A program made the translations under genes and the position numbers. The notes beneath the pieces are model-generated. The model was given only the letters and a program-made list of their open reading frames with translations, did no database searches and was not told the origin of the DNA. Positions 6,145 to 13,100 of a DNA stretch of 13,835 nucleotides are shown here, piece after piece. This stretch comes from an uncultured Solirubrobacteraceae bacterium (GTDB taxonomy: Bacteria; Actinomycetota; Thermoleophilia; Solirubrobacterales; Solirubrobacteraceae). Numbering within the stretch: the first letter of the stretch is position 1; every line of letters starts with the position of its first letter. The stretch is from assembly GCA_902806215.1 (NCBI GenBank), contig CADCVT010000331.1, positions 1-13,835 on the forward strand, given 5' to 3'.

Positions 6145-6154
6145 GCCGACGGGA

Positions 6155-6175
6155 GGCGGCGGGTTCTCCGCCGCC
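6155..6175 (+). terminator. GC hairpin after the sigma/ArsR operon
   Basis: GGCGGCGG and CCGCCGCC form a perfect 8-bp stem around the loop GTTCT, starting 10 bp after the ArsR-type stop codon. There is no T tract, so it may be a weak terminator or a 3' stabiliser. It sits just upstream of the next start codon, so it could also reduce read-through expression of the 6183 gene. Confidence 0.5.
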
Positions 6176-6182
6176 GGATGGC

Positions 6183-7145
6183 ATGGTTCCCGGGGTGGTG
6201 CACCCCCGGAGCGTCTACTGGAGACGGCGTGCGGTCGCGATCGCGATCCTCGTCGCGCTCGTCGCGCTGCCGTTCGTCGCGTTCGGTCGAGGCGGCGACG
6301 AGCCGTCCGCGAGCGACGACACGGCCCGCGCGCCGGAGACACGCCGCGACGAGCCCACGCCCATCGAGCTGCCCCGCGGCGGCCGGCGGATCTTCCCCGA
6401 CTTCCGTGTCGTCGGGTTCTACGGCGCGCCGCAGGACGACGAGCTCGGCGTGCTCGGGATCGGCAAGCCCTCGACCGTCGCGCGCAAGCTCGAGCGCGTC
6501 GCCAAGGCGTACGCGCGCAAGACGCGCCCGGCGCTCCCCGCCTTCGAGCTGCTGGCGACGGTCGCCGCGGCCGATCCCGGCGCCGACGGCAAGTACATCC
6601 TGCGCCAGGACGACGCGACGATCGAGCGCTACCTCAAGGCGGCCCGCCGCGCGAAGGCGCTGCTCGTGCTCGACATCCAGCCGGGCCACGCGGACTTCAT
6701 GACCGAGGCGCGCAAGCTCGAGAAGTGGCTGCGCGAGCCCGACGTGAGCCTGGCGCTCGACCCGGAGTGGCACACGCCGGGCGCGACGCCGGGGAGCGTC
6801 ATCGGCTCGGTGAGCGCGGAGAAGGTCAACGAGGTCGGCGCCTGGCTGTCGGGGATCGTCCGCGAGCGGCGGCTGCCGGAGAAGCTCTACGTCCTGCACC
6901 AGTTCACCGCCGACATGATCAAGAACAAGGAGCGCGTCAAGAAGTACCCGGGGCTTGCCGTGACGTTCAACGTCGACGGGTTCGGCGACCGCCCCAACAA
7001 GCGCTCGAAGTACAACGCCTTCACGCGCGAGGCCGTCCGGTTCCACGACGGCTTCAAGCTCTTCTACCGCGAGGACACGAACCTCATGAAGCCCCGGCAG
7101 GTGCTCGCGCTCCAGCCGCCGCCGGACTTCGTCGTCTACGAGTGA
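6183..7145 (+). CDS. Membrane-anchored protein of unknown function, TIM-barrel-like actinobacterial family
   Basis: I take ATG 6183 as the start (320 residues), because it gives a short N-terminus, basic residues (YWRRR) and one hydrophobic helix (~17-34, AVAIAILVALVALPFVAF). GTG codons at 6195 and 6198 are alternatives. The open frame extends further upstream through the ArsR gene but has no credible start there. A low-complexity linker (~36-65) leads to a soluble, presumably extracytoplasmic domain. Blocks include DFRVVGFYGAP, YILRQDDATIERYL, ALLVLDIQPGHADF, SLALDPEWH, KLYVLHQFT, LAVTFNVDGFGD and DGFKLFYREDT. The alternation of strand-like blocks ending in D/E resembles a (beta/alpha)8 glycosidase-type fold, with candidate acidic residues in LDIQPG, DPEWH and NVDGFGD. 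I recall similar uncharacterised actinobacterial proteins but no function. It is convergent with the glycosyltransferase, with 3 bp between stops. Confidence 0.78.
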   Translation: MVPGVVHPRSVYWRRRAVAIAILVALVALPFVAFGRGGDEPSASDDTARAPETRRDEPTPIELPRGGRRIFPDFRVVGFYGAPQDDELGVLGIGKPSTVARKLERVAKAYARKTRPALPAFELLATVAAADPGADGKYILRQDDATIERYLKAARRAKALLVLDIQPGHADFMTEARKLEKWLREPDVSLALDPEWHTPGATPGSVIGSVSAEKVNEVGAWLSGIVRERRLPEKLYVLHQFTADMIKNKERVKKYPGLAVTFNVDGFGDRPNKRSKYNAFTREAVRFHDGFKLFYREDTNLMKPRQVLALQPPPDFVVYE

Positions 7146-7148
7146 CGG

Positions 7149-8501
7149 TCAGCGGGCGCCGGTGCAGCCGCCGCCGGAGACCGTGGTGTACGAGAACACC
7201 GTCCACGAGCGGTTGCCGGCGACGCGCTGGAGCGTCGACGGGACCGCCGGCAGCGTCTGGTCGCGGTCGCGCGGGTCGAAGACGAAGCGGTCGGCGACCT
7301 CCTCGGACGCCGGGGTCACGTACGTGTTGGCCTTCAGCAGGCGTCCGACCTCGATCTCGCGGGGCTCGAGCCCCTCGAACCGCAGCGCGAGGTGGGGGAC
7401 AGGCCGCCGGTTCGGGACCGCGACCGGGGGGCAGCTCAGAGCGGCGTCGGGCAGCGCGTCGAGGTCGGCGAGGATCTGCTCCTGGATGCCGAGCGAGCGC
7501 TCGAGGCGGTCCAGACGCTGGAACTGGTTCGGTACGAACGCGAGAAGGAACACCACGAAGGCGGCGGCCACGACCCGCTGCTTCGGAATGCTCACGATCG
7601 CGACGATCGCGCCTCCCGCCAGCGCGCACGCGAGCGCGGCCGGCAGCAGCATGTACCGCGTGATGATCGGCAGGCCCGCGGTGGCCAGCAGCGCGAACGC
7701 CGCCAGCGCGAGGACGATCGCGGCGAGCGCGATCCAGATCCGCTTGCGGTAGGCGAGGTAGGCGCCGAACAGCATGCACACGAGCACCGGCTCGCGCACG
7801 ATCTCGCCGAGCCGGAACGGGCCGTAGAGGACGAGGTCGACCGGTCCGGTGCGGCGGCCGAGCTCCGCCGTGTTCTGTCGCGTGCCGCGCACCGACCACA
7901 GCGGGTCGCCCGTGATGAGCTGGTCGTGGAGCACCCACAGGACGGGCGCCACGGCGGCGAGCCCGAGCAGCCGCCAGTCGCGCAGCCACAGGACGTAGGC
8001 GCCCGAGAACAGCCACGCCTCCGGGCGCAGGAGGCCGGCGAGCGCGAGCAGGACGAGCACCGGCCAGCCGGCGCGCGGACGCCGGACCTCGATGAGCAGC
8101 GCGCCGAGGACGAGCGCGAGGTACGGGACGTCGACGTAGGCGCGCAGCCCGAAGCTGAGGACGGGCTCGCGGGTCAGGAACAGGACCGCGGCGACGATCC
8201 CCGCCGCCAGCCCGAACCACTCCTGGGCCAGGCGCAGCACGAGGAACCCGGCGATCGCCAGCCACAGGAACGCCAGCAGCTCGGCCCCGCCGGGGTCGAG
8301 CACCATGCCGACGACGTTCGCCAGCGGGTGCGGCGTGGGGGCCAGCGGGACCTCGAGGTCGGGCGCGCGGCCGCTCGCGAGGTCGTCGCCCCACAGCAGC
8401 GCGTAGGCGGTGTCGTAGTTGACGAACGCGTGCCCGCCGAACAGGAGCGCGATGAGGCCCGCTACGAGCGCGCAGATGACGATGGGGACGGCGAGTCGCA
8501 C
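7149..8501 (-). CDS. Polytopic membrane glycosyltransferase, GT-C type
   Basis: The product is 450 residues starting at GTG (8501). It has an N-terminal hydrophobic helix (~4-22) and roughly eight to ten membrane segments up to residue ~330, followed by a soluble extracytoplasmic C-terminal part of ~120 residues. The first outside loop carries NYDTAYALLWGDDL (Asp30, Asp39, Asp40), the position where GT-C enzymes keep their catalytic or metal-binding acid. GLRAYVDVPY and RPEAWLF further on also resemble ArnT/Pmt-like (GT39-type) enzymes, which move sugars from a polyprenyl-phosphate carrier to an acceptor outside the membrane. Acceptor and sugar are unknown. Two C-terminal cysteines (ALSCPP and GGGCTGAR) could form a disulfide. 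It is divergent from dnaX. On the minus strand TAGCTT (8516-8511) lies 9 nt upstream of the GTG, consistent with a leaderless or nearly leaderless mRNA. Confidence 0.8.
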   Translation of the reverse strand: MRLAVPIVICALVAGLIALLFGGHAFVNYDTAYALLWGDDLASGRAPDLEVPLAPTPHPLANVVGMVLDPGGAELLAFLWLAIAGFLVLRLAQEWFGLAAGIVAAVLFLTREPVLSFGLRAYVDVPYLALVLGALLIEVRRPRAGWPVLVLLALAGLLRPEAWLFSGAYVLWLRDWRLLGLAAVAPVLWVLHDQLITGDPLWSVRGTRQNTAELGRRTGPVDLVLYGPFRLGEIVREPVLVCMLFGAYLAYRKRIWIALAAIVLALAAFALLATAGLPIITRYMLLPAALACALAGGAIVAIVSIPKQRVVAAAFVVFLLAFVPNQFQRLDRLERSLGIQEQILADLDALPDAALSCPPVAVPNRRPVPHLALRFEGLEPREIEVGRLLKANTYVTPASEEVADRFVFDPRDRDQTLPAVPSTLQRVAGNRSWTVFSYTTVSGGGCTGAR

Positions 8502-8510
8502 GGCCGCGTC

Positions 8511-8520
8511 AAGCTACTCT
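8511..8520. promoter_or_regulatory. Overlapping divergent -10 elements of dnaX and the glycosyltransferase
   Basis: In the 28-bp gap, TACTCT (plus, 8515-8520) lies 9 nt before the dnaX TTG. TAGCTT (minus, 8516-8511) lies 9 nt before the glycosyltransferase GTG. The two hexamers share bases 8515-8516. No good -35 hexamer is seen for either; any would lie inside the opposite gene. Confidence 0.4.
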
Positions 8521-8529
8521 GGACCGGTC

Positions 8530-10314
8530 TTGTCCGCCCCCTCGCTGTACCGCCGCCACCGCCCCCGCACGTTCGCGGACGTCGTTGGCCAGGAGCACGT
8601 CGTCCGCACGCTGCGCAACGCGGTGGAGCAGGGCAAGGTCCACCACGCGTACATGTTCGTGGGCACCCGGGGGACCGGGAAGACGTCGATGGCGAAGATC
8701 CTCGCCGCCTGCCTGAACTGCGAGCACGGCCCGACCGTCGACCCCGACGGCACGTGCTCGGCGTGCGTGGCGATCGCCAACGCGACGTCGATGGACGTCA
8801 TCGAGATGGACGCCGCGTCCAACAACTCGGTCGACGACATCCGCGAGCTGCGCGAGGGCGTCTCGTTCGCCCCGCTGAGCGGGCGCCACAAGGTGTACAT
8901 CCTCGACGAGGCGCACATGCTGACGAACCAGGCATGGAACGCATTCCTCAAGACGCTCGAGGAGCCGCCGCCGAACACGGTCTTCGTGCTCGCGACCACC
9001 GAGGCGAACAAGATCCTGCCGACGGTCGCCGACCGCTGCCACCGCTTCGACTTCACGCGGCCGACGGTCGAGCAGATCGCTACGGTCCTGCGGCGCGTCG
9101 CCCAGCAGGAGTCGATCGAGATCGGCCCCGACGCGCTGGCGCTCGTGGCCCGGCACGCGACCGGCTCGTTCCGCGACGCGCTCGGCACGCTCGAGCAGCT
9201 CGTCACGTACTCGGGTGCCTCGATCGCGCTCGACGACGTGCTCGCCGTGCTCGGCCTCGCGGACGCCGACCTGCTCTTCGAGTCGCTCGACGCGCTGGCG
9301 TCACACGACCCGCGGCGCGCCCTGCTGGCCGCGGCCAAGCTGTCGGAGAGCGGCCGCGACGCGAGCGCGTTCATCCGCGACCTCGAGTCCCATGCGCGCG
9401 ACCTGCTCGTCGTCGGGACGCTCGGCGAGGTCCCGGCCGAGATCGCGATGACGCCCGACCGCGACGCCCGGCTGTCCGAGCAGGCCGGCCGGGTGCCGCG
9501 CCGCGACGTCATCCGGCTGCTCGAGCTGCTCGCCGATGCACTCGAGGCGATCAAGGCAGGAGCCGAGGCGCGGATCCAGCTCGAGCTCGCGCTCGTCAAG
9601 GCTGCGCAGCCGGCGGTCGACGCGACGACGACCGCGCTCCTGTCGAGGCTGGAGCGGCTCGAGGCCGCGCTGGCCGCCGCCCCGGCCGTCTCCGCCGCGG
9701 CTCCGGTCGCCCCGGCGCAGACAGCATCAGCGAGTGAAGCGGAGCCCGCGATGCCGCGGCCCTTCGACGAGGCGCCACGGCAATCCGAAGCACCTTCCTC
9801 ACCAGCCGCAGTTCCCCAGGCTCCCGCGGCGGTACCGCATACCGGCGAAGCTCCGTCCAACGGCGCGGCGCTCCGAGCCGTGCCCGACGAGACCGAGACC
9901 GAGACCGAGGCCCCCGGCGCCGCAGCGGCTCACGCGACCTCCGTCGCCACCGTCGAGGTCGAGCAGGCCCCCGAGGAGGTCGCTGCCGCCGTCCACGCGG
10001 TCCACGCCGCGCCCGGCGCTCCCGACCTCGACGGGCTCAAGGCCGTCTGGCCCGCGGTCGTCGACGCGGTCAAGACCGAGAACGGGATGCTCGCCGCCGC
10101 GCTGGCCCAGGCGACGCCGTGCGAGCTCGAGGGCGAGAACCTCGTCGTCGGCTTCGGCATCAGCGACTCGTTCTACAAGCGCAAGGCCGAGGACACGGCC
10201 TGCCGCCAGCTCGTCAACCAGGCCCTGCGCACGCTGACCGGCGCGTCGTTCAAGCTCACGTACGAGCTGCGCGACGCGACGGCCGAGGAGAGCGCGCCCA
10301 CCGCCATCTCCTAG
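8530..10314 (+). CDS. dnaX: DNA polymerase III subunit gamma/tau (clamp-loader ATPase)
   Basis: DnaX is the ATPase of the clamp loader that places the beta clamp on primed DNA and ties polymerases to the replisome. I start at TTG 8530 (594 residues), because homologues begin right before SLYRRHRPRTFADVVGQ. Reading further upstream would run into the divergent gene. Visible parts: Walker A GTRGTGKTS (45-53); zinc module Cys61, Cys64, Cys76, Cys79; Walker B YILDEAH (123-129); sensor 1 LATTEANKI; the SRC-type arginine finger as DRC (168-170); and sensor 2 GSFRDAL. An Ala/Pro/Glu linker (~380-500) contains ETETET, and a C-terminal domain (LKAVWPAVVDAV to KLTYELRD) follows. No A-rich slippery site for a short gamma form is seen. 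The frame stops at TAG 10312, but coding-like sequence continues in the same frame to 10392 (separate entry). ybaB and recR follow. Confidence 0.93.
   Translation: MSAPSLYRRHRPRTFADVVGQEHVVRTLRNAVEQGKVHHAYMFVGTRGTGKTSMAKILAACLNCEHGPTVDPDGTCSACVAIANATSMDVIEMDAASNNSVDDIRELREGVSFAPLSGRHKVYILDEAHMLTNQAWNAFLKTLEEPPPNTVFVLATTEANKILPTVADRCHRFDFTRPTVEQIATVLRRVAQQESIEIGPDALALVARHATGSFRDALGTLEQLVTYSGASIALDDVLAVLGLADADLLFESLDALASHDPRRALLAAAKLSESGRDASAFIRDLESHARDLLVVGTLGEVPAEIAMTPDRDARLSEQAGRVPRRDVIRLLELLADALEAIKAGAEARIQLELALVKAAQPAVDATTTALLSRLERLEAALAAAPAVSAAAPVAPAQTASASEAEPAMPRPFDEAPRQSEAPSSPAAVPQAPAAVPHTGEAPSNGAALRAVPDETETETEAPGAAAAHATSVATVEVEQAPEEVAAAVHAVHAAPGAPDLDGLKAVWPAVVDAVKTENGMLAAALAQATPCELEGENLVVGFGISDSFYKRKAEDTACRQLVNQALRTLTGASFKLTYELRDATAEESAPTAIS
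9889..9906 (+). repeat. (GAGACC)3 hexanucleotide repeat in the DnaX linker
   Basis: Three perfect GAGACC units encode ETETET in the flexible linker of DnaX. Slippage here would add or remove Glu-Thr pairs without breaking the frame. Confidence 0.7.
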
Positions 10315-10392
10315 GAGGATCTCGTCGCGAAGCTGCGCGCCGAGTTCGACGCGGAGGAGATCGTGCCCGACGACCCCGAGGTGACCACGTAG
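10315..10392 (+). other. In-frame continuation of dnaX beyond the TAG codon
   Basis: Directly after TAG 10312-10314 the dnaX frame stays open for 25 codons to a second TAG at 10390-10392. It reads EDLVAKLRAEFDAEEIV and onward, an amphipathic acidic helix in the style of bacterial DnaX C-termini. A single G-to-T change in a GAG codon (ISEEDL to IS*EDL) would explain the interruption. The TAG also forms part of a perfect AGGAGG (10313-10318), but no start codon sits at a useful distance. It could be a truncation of the C-terminus, a sequencing error or stop read-through. Confidence 0.6.
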
Positions 10393-10394
10393 AC

Positions 10395-10841
10395 ATGCCG
10401 CAGCCGCCGAACCTGCAGAAGATGCTTGCCGAGGCGCAGGCGATGATGGCCGCCCAGCAGGAGGCCCAGGAGGCGCTCAAGGAGGAGCGCGTCGAGACCT
10501 CCGCCGGTGGCGGGATGGTCAAGGTCGTCGCGTCGGGCGACATGCGCATCCAGGAGATCCGGCTCGAGCCCGAGGCCGTCGATCCCGACGATGTCGAGAT
10601 GCTGCAGGACCTCGTCCTCGCGGCGGTCAACCAGGCGCTGTCGCAGGCCGAGGAGATCGCGGCCAAGAAGATGGAGGGCGCCTCCGGCGCCGGCGGGTTC
10701 GACCCCGCCAGCGCGCTCGAGTCGCTCGGGCTGGGCGGCGGCCTCGGCGCACTCGGCGGCGGCGGCGCGCCCGGCGGTCTCCCGGGCGGGATGCCTCCCG
10801 GCGGCGGCAACCGTGCCGCCCGCCGCGCGAAGAAGAAGTAG
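10395..10841 (+). CDS. ybaB: YbaB/EbfC family nucleoid-associated protein
   Basis: The product is 148 residues. The first ~95 match the YbaB/EbfC family: an N-terminal coiled-coil helix (NLQKMLAEAQAMMAAQQEAQ), the GGGMVKVVASGDMRIQEIRL strand pair, the acidic turn VDPDDVEMLQDLVLAAVNQA and a final helix AEEIAAKKMEG. These small dimers bind DNA and help compact or mark the nucleoid, and they are nearly always encoded next to dnaX and recR, as here. The C-terminal ~50 residues are an unusual Gly/Pro-rich tail ending in basic RAARRAKKK, which may add DNA binding. The ATG at 10395 is preceded by GAGGTGA (10378-10384) at a slightly long spacing. It lies 2 bp after the second TAG of the dnaX frame and 8 bp before recR. 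Confidence 0.93.
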   Translation: MPQPPNLQKMLAEAQAMMAAQQEAQEALKEERVETSAGGGMVKVVASGDMRIQEIRLEPEAVDPDDVEMLQDLVLAAVNQALSQAEEIAAKKMEGASGAGGFDPASALESLGLGGGLGALGGGGAPGGLPGGMPPGGGNRAARRAKKK

Positions 10842-10849
10842 CTCTCCCG

Positions 10850-11449
10850 TTGTACGCACCGCCCGTCCAGCGCCTGATCACCGAGCTCGGCAAGCTGCCG
10901 GGCATCGGCCAGCGCACCGCGCAGCGCCTCGCCTTCCACGTGCTCCGCGCGTCGCCCGAGGACGCGATGGCGCTCGCCGACGCGATCCGCGAGGTCAAGG
11001 AGAAGATCGTGCTGTGCGAGGTGTGCTTCAACCTCGCCGACGAGCCGCGCTGCCGGATCTGCCAGGACGAGCGGCGCGATGCCGACCAGATCTGCGTGGT
11101 CGAGGAGCCCGGCGACGTGATCCCGGTCGAGCGCACCCACGAGTACCGCGGGCGCTACCACGTGCTCGGCGGCGCGCTGAGCCCGATCGACGGCGTCGAC
11201 CCCGAGGACCTGAAGATCGGCGAGCTCTACCGCCGGATCGACGAGGGCGGGATCCGCGAGGTCGTGCTCGCGACGAACCCGACGACGACCGGCGAGGCGA
11301 CCGCGCTCTTCATCGCCGAGGGCGTGCGCGAGCGCGCGCCGTCGGTGACGGTCACCCGCCTCGCGAGCGGGCTGCCGGTCGGCGGCGACCTCGAGTACGC
11401 CGACGAGGTCACGCTGGGCCGCGCGCTCTCGGGCCGCCGCGCGGTGTGA
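10850..11449 (+). CDS. recR: Recombination mediator protein RecR
   Basis: The product is 199 residues, the normal length for RecR, which with RecO (and RecF) loads RecA on single-stranded gaps during recombinational repair. It begins at TTG 10850, matching the usual RecR N-terminus (YAPPVQRLITELGKLPGIG). Visible domains: helix-hairpin-helix (~8-35, LPGIGQRTAQRLAFH), zinc finger (Cys56, Cys59, Cys68, Cys71 in CEVCFNLADEPRCRIC), the Toprim domain from ~80 (VVEEPGDV, then THEYRGRYHVLGGALSP) and the C-terminal GGDLEYADEVTLGRAL signature. All key residues are present. It follows ybaB after 8 bp and overlaps the HIT gene by 4 bp (GTGA), so ybaB-recR-HIT are probably co-transcribed. There is no strong Shine-Dalgarno; translation may depend on coupling. 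Confidence 0.95.
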   Translation: MYAPPVQRLITELGKLPGIGQRTAQRLAFHVLRASPEDAMALADAIREVKEKIVLCEVCFNLADEPRCRICQDERRDADQICVVEEPGDVIPVERTHEYRGRYHVLGGALSPIDGVDPEDLKIGELYRRIDEGGIREVVLATNPTTTGEATALFIAEGVRERAPSVTVTRLASGLPVGGDLEYADEVTLGRALSGRRAV

Positions 11450-11862
11450 CCGACAAGCCCTGCGTCTTCTGCGACATCGTCGCGGGACGCACGCCCGGCC
11501 ACGTCGTCCTCGACGACGACGACTTCCTCGCGTTCCTCGACATCCGGCCGCTCTTCCCCGGCCACGTGCTGCTCGTGCCGAAGGCGCATCACGAGGCGAT
11601 CTGGGACCTGCCGCCAGAGCTCCACGGTCCGATGCTGGAGCGCACGCAGCGGCTGAGCGTCGCCGTCCGCGAGGCGACGGGGTCGACGGGGATCTTCAAC
11701 GCGATGAACAACATCGTCAGCCAGTCGGTCCCGCACCTGCACATGCACGTCGTGCCGCGCAACCCGAAGGACGGCCTGCGCGGGTTCTTCTGGCCGCGAA
11801 CGAAGTACGCGAGCGACGAGGAAGCGGCGAAGATCGCAGCCCGCATCGCCGAACGTACGTGA
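11446..11862 (+). CDS. HIT family (histidine triad) nucleotide hydrolase/transferase
   Basis: The product is 138 residues. The start is GTG 11446, overlapping the recR stop by 4 bp (GTGTGA), which implies translational coupling. The histidine triad is HLHMHVV (His97, His99, His101), where the middle histidine is the expected nucleophile on the alpha-phosphate of nucleoside phosphoramidates or dinucleotides. An N-terminal CVFC (Cys6, Cys9) with the KAHHE segment (His48) suggests the structural zinc site seen in many bacterial HIT proteins of the Hint/Fhit branch. FNAMNNIVSQSVPHLHMH matches the family consensus around the active site. Its link to recR is only positional. The physiological substrate cannot be inferred. 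The last codons form the left arm of the terminator. Confidence 0.92.
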   Translation: MTDKPCVFCDIVAGRTPGHVVLDDDDFLAFLDIRPLFPGHVLLVPKAHHEAIWDLPPELHGPMLERTQRLSVAVREATGSTGIFNAMNNIVSQSVPHLHMHVVPRNPKDGLRGFFWPRTKYASDEEAAKIAARIAERT

Positions 11863-11895
11863 AGCCGGGCTATAGCCCGGCACGACGTACGTTCG
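11850..11895. terminator. Compound bidirectional hairpin between HIT and the GH3-like gene
   Basis: Outer arms CGAACGTACGT (11850-11860) and ACGTACGTTCG (11885-11895) are perfectly complementary (11 bp). They enclose a perfect 18-bp palindrome GCCGGGCTATAGCCCGGC (11864-11881), with 3-base asymmetric linkers. The left arm begins in the HIT coding end, and the right arm ends 7 bp before the convergent GH3-like stop. There is no T tract. The symmetry suits termination from both sides. Confidence 0.75.
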
Positions 11896-11902
11896 CGGCT
11901 CT

Positions 11903-13081
11903 CTAGCGGCGCAGCGCGTTGACCCGGCGGACCGCCTCGTCGAGACGCTCGCGCTTGATCTCGCCGCGCTTCACCGCATCGACGATCGCGCGGTGGGCGA
12001 TGTCCTGCTCCTCGCGGCCTCCGGCGATGAGGAGCAGGTCGCAGCCGGCCTTGAGCGCTTGGACCGCCGCCTCGCCGACGCCGCCTCCGGTCGCGGCGGT
12101 GACCGCGACGAGGTCCGCGCTGATGATCGCGCCCTTGAACCCCAGACGGGCGCGCAGGAGGCGGATCGCCTCGGGCAGGAGCGTCGCCGGCGTGACGCCG
12201 TCCCACGCCGCGTAGAGCGCGGCCGACATCTGGATCGCGGGGGCGTAGGCGCTCGAGGCGGCGAACGGCCGCAGGTCGCGGGCGACGAGCTCGTCGAGGG
12301 AGAGCCCGACGGTGGCCGCGCCGGCGAGCGGATCCTGCGACGCGGCGCCCTCGCCGGGGAACCGCCCGGGCGCGGGCTTGACGCGCGCGTCGATCCAGCC
12401 GCCGACCGCGGCGCGCACGAACCGCGCGGCGATGAGCTCGTCGTCGCTGAAGGCGCGCTCCTCCGACGGGCCGCCGCCGACGCCGAGGTCGGCCGAGGGC
12501 GCCAGCACCAGCCCGATGCCGGCCTCCGCCACGCGCCGTCCGGCCTCGCGCGCCTCGCGCCGGACCTCCTGCTGGGTGCCGTCGATGCCAAGTTCGACCT
12601 GGGCGGCCGGCCCGAGCCGCCCGAGCTCGGCCGGGTCGGCCGCCATCAGCGGCGTTTCGTGCTTGGCCCGGCGGGCCGCGCGGGCGGCCGCACGGCGCAG
12701 GCCGCGCAGCTGGGACGGCGAGACGTAGTTGTCGCCGCTGACCAGCAGCGCGCCCCAGTCGCGCGCGCCGAAGCGCCGGCGCAGCCGCGAATTCGGGCCC
12801 CGTCCCTCGAAGCCGACGGCCATGACCTTCGCGGCGGCGCGGTCGAGCGGCAGGCGCTTCGGGCCGTCGCGCTCGGGCGCGAGCACGGGCCGCAGGGCGT
12901 CGAGCAGCGGCACCTGGCGCGCGGCGCGGTCGCCCTCTCGGAACTTGGATCCGGCCTCGGTTCCGGGCCGCAGCCGCTCGCCCTCCGAGCCGCCGTCGCC
13001 GGCCGGGTCGGTGACGAACACCACGAGCGCCGCGATCGCCATCAGCAGCCCGGCGAGCGCGAGCAGCCGCCGGGGACCCAC
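11903..13081 (-). CDS. Membrane-anchored GH3-like protein with degenerate catalytic motifs
   Basis: I start at GTG 13081 (392 residues), because GGAGG (13094-13090) lies 8 nt upstream. An ATG at 13102 would add 7 residues and overlap the lysC start. The N-terminus has basic residues and one hydrophobic helix (LLALAGLLMAIAALVVFV, ~6-23), so it is anchored and faces outward. The rest follows glycoside hydrolase family 3 (NagZ-like) order: GALLVSGDN, PLMAADPAELGRLG, GIGLVLAPSADLG, GRFPGEGAASQDP, LGFKGAIISADL, then QALKAGCDLLLIAGG. The usual DQEGG, KHFPGHG and S/T-D-D-L motifs are changed here to DPAEL, GRFPGEG (~239-245) and SADL (~321-324). The nucleophile aspartate is therefore alanine (~322). 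It is probably a binding or structural pseudoenzyme rather than a beta-N-acetylhexosaminidase. It lies convergent to HIT and divergent from lysC. Confidence 0.8.
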   Translation of the reverse strand: MGPRRLLALAGLLMAIAALVVFVTDPAGDGGSEGERLRPGTEAGSKFREGDRAARQVPLLDALRPVLAPERDGPKRLPLDRAAAKVMAVGFEGRGPNSRLRRRFGARDWGALLVSGDNYVSPSQLRGLRRAAARAARRAKHETPLMAADPAELGRLGPAAQVELGIDGTQQEVRREAREAGRRVAEAGIGLVLAPSADLGVGGGPSEERAFSDDELIAARFVRAAVGGWIDARVKPAPGRFPGEGAASQDPLAGAATVGLSLDELVARDLRPFAASSAYAPAIQMSAALYAAWDGVTPATLLPEAIRLLRARLGFKGAIISADLVAVTAATGGGVGEAAVQALKAGCDLLLIAGGREEQDIAHRAIVDAVKRGEIKRERLDEAVRRVNALRR

Positions 13082-13086
13082 CCGCC

Positions 13087-13092
13087 TATCCT
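13087..13092 (+). promoter_or_regulatory. Putative -10 hexamer of aspartokinase (leaderless)
   Basis: TATCCT lies 8 nt upstream of the ATG at 13101, which would place the first transcribed base at or next to the start codon. There is no Shine-Dalgarno before the ATG. No clear -35 hexamer is seen, and it would lie inside the divergent gene. Confidence 0.4.
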
Positions 13093-13100
13093 CCACGCGC

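Noticed and set aside
5988..6182. Long N-terminal extension of the 6183 gene
   Set aside because: The extension is the shadow frame of the ArsR-type gene; the hydrophobic anchor near ATG 6183 marks the true N-terminus.
8419..8529. Upstream start of dnaX at ATG 8419
   Set aside because: It would add 37 residues absent from DnaX homologues and overlap the divergent glycosyltransferase start; TTG 8530 fits the family N-terminus.
7392..9737. 781-residue plus-strand open frame
   Set aside because: It covers the antisense of the glycosyltransferase and a wrong frame of dnaX. It shows no domain, only Arg/Asp/Gln-rich shadow sequence.
8514..9860. 448-residue minus-strand open frame opposite dnaX
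   Set aside because: It is Ser/Ala-rich shadow sequence of the strongly conserved DnaX ATPase region.
8530..10314. Programmed frameshift making a short gamma form of DnaX
   Set aside because: I find no A-rich slippery heptamer in the frame; the 9889-9906 hexamer repeat is in-frame and not slippery in that sense.
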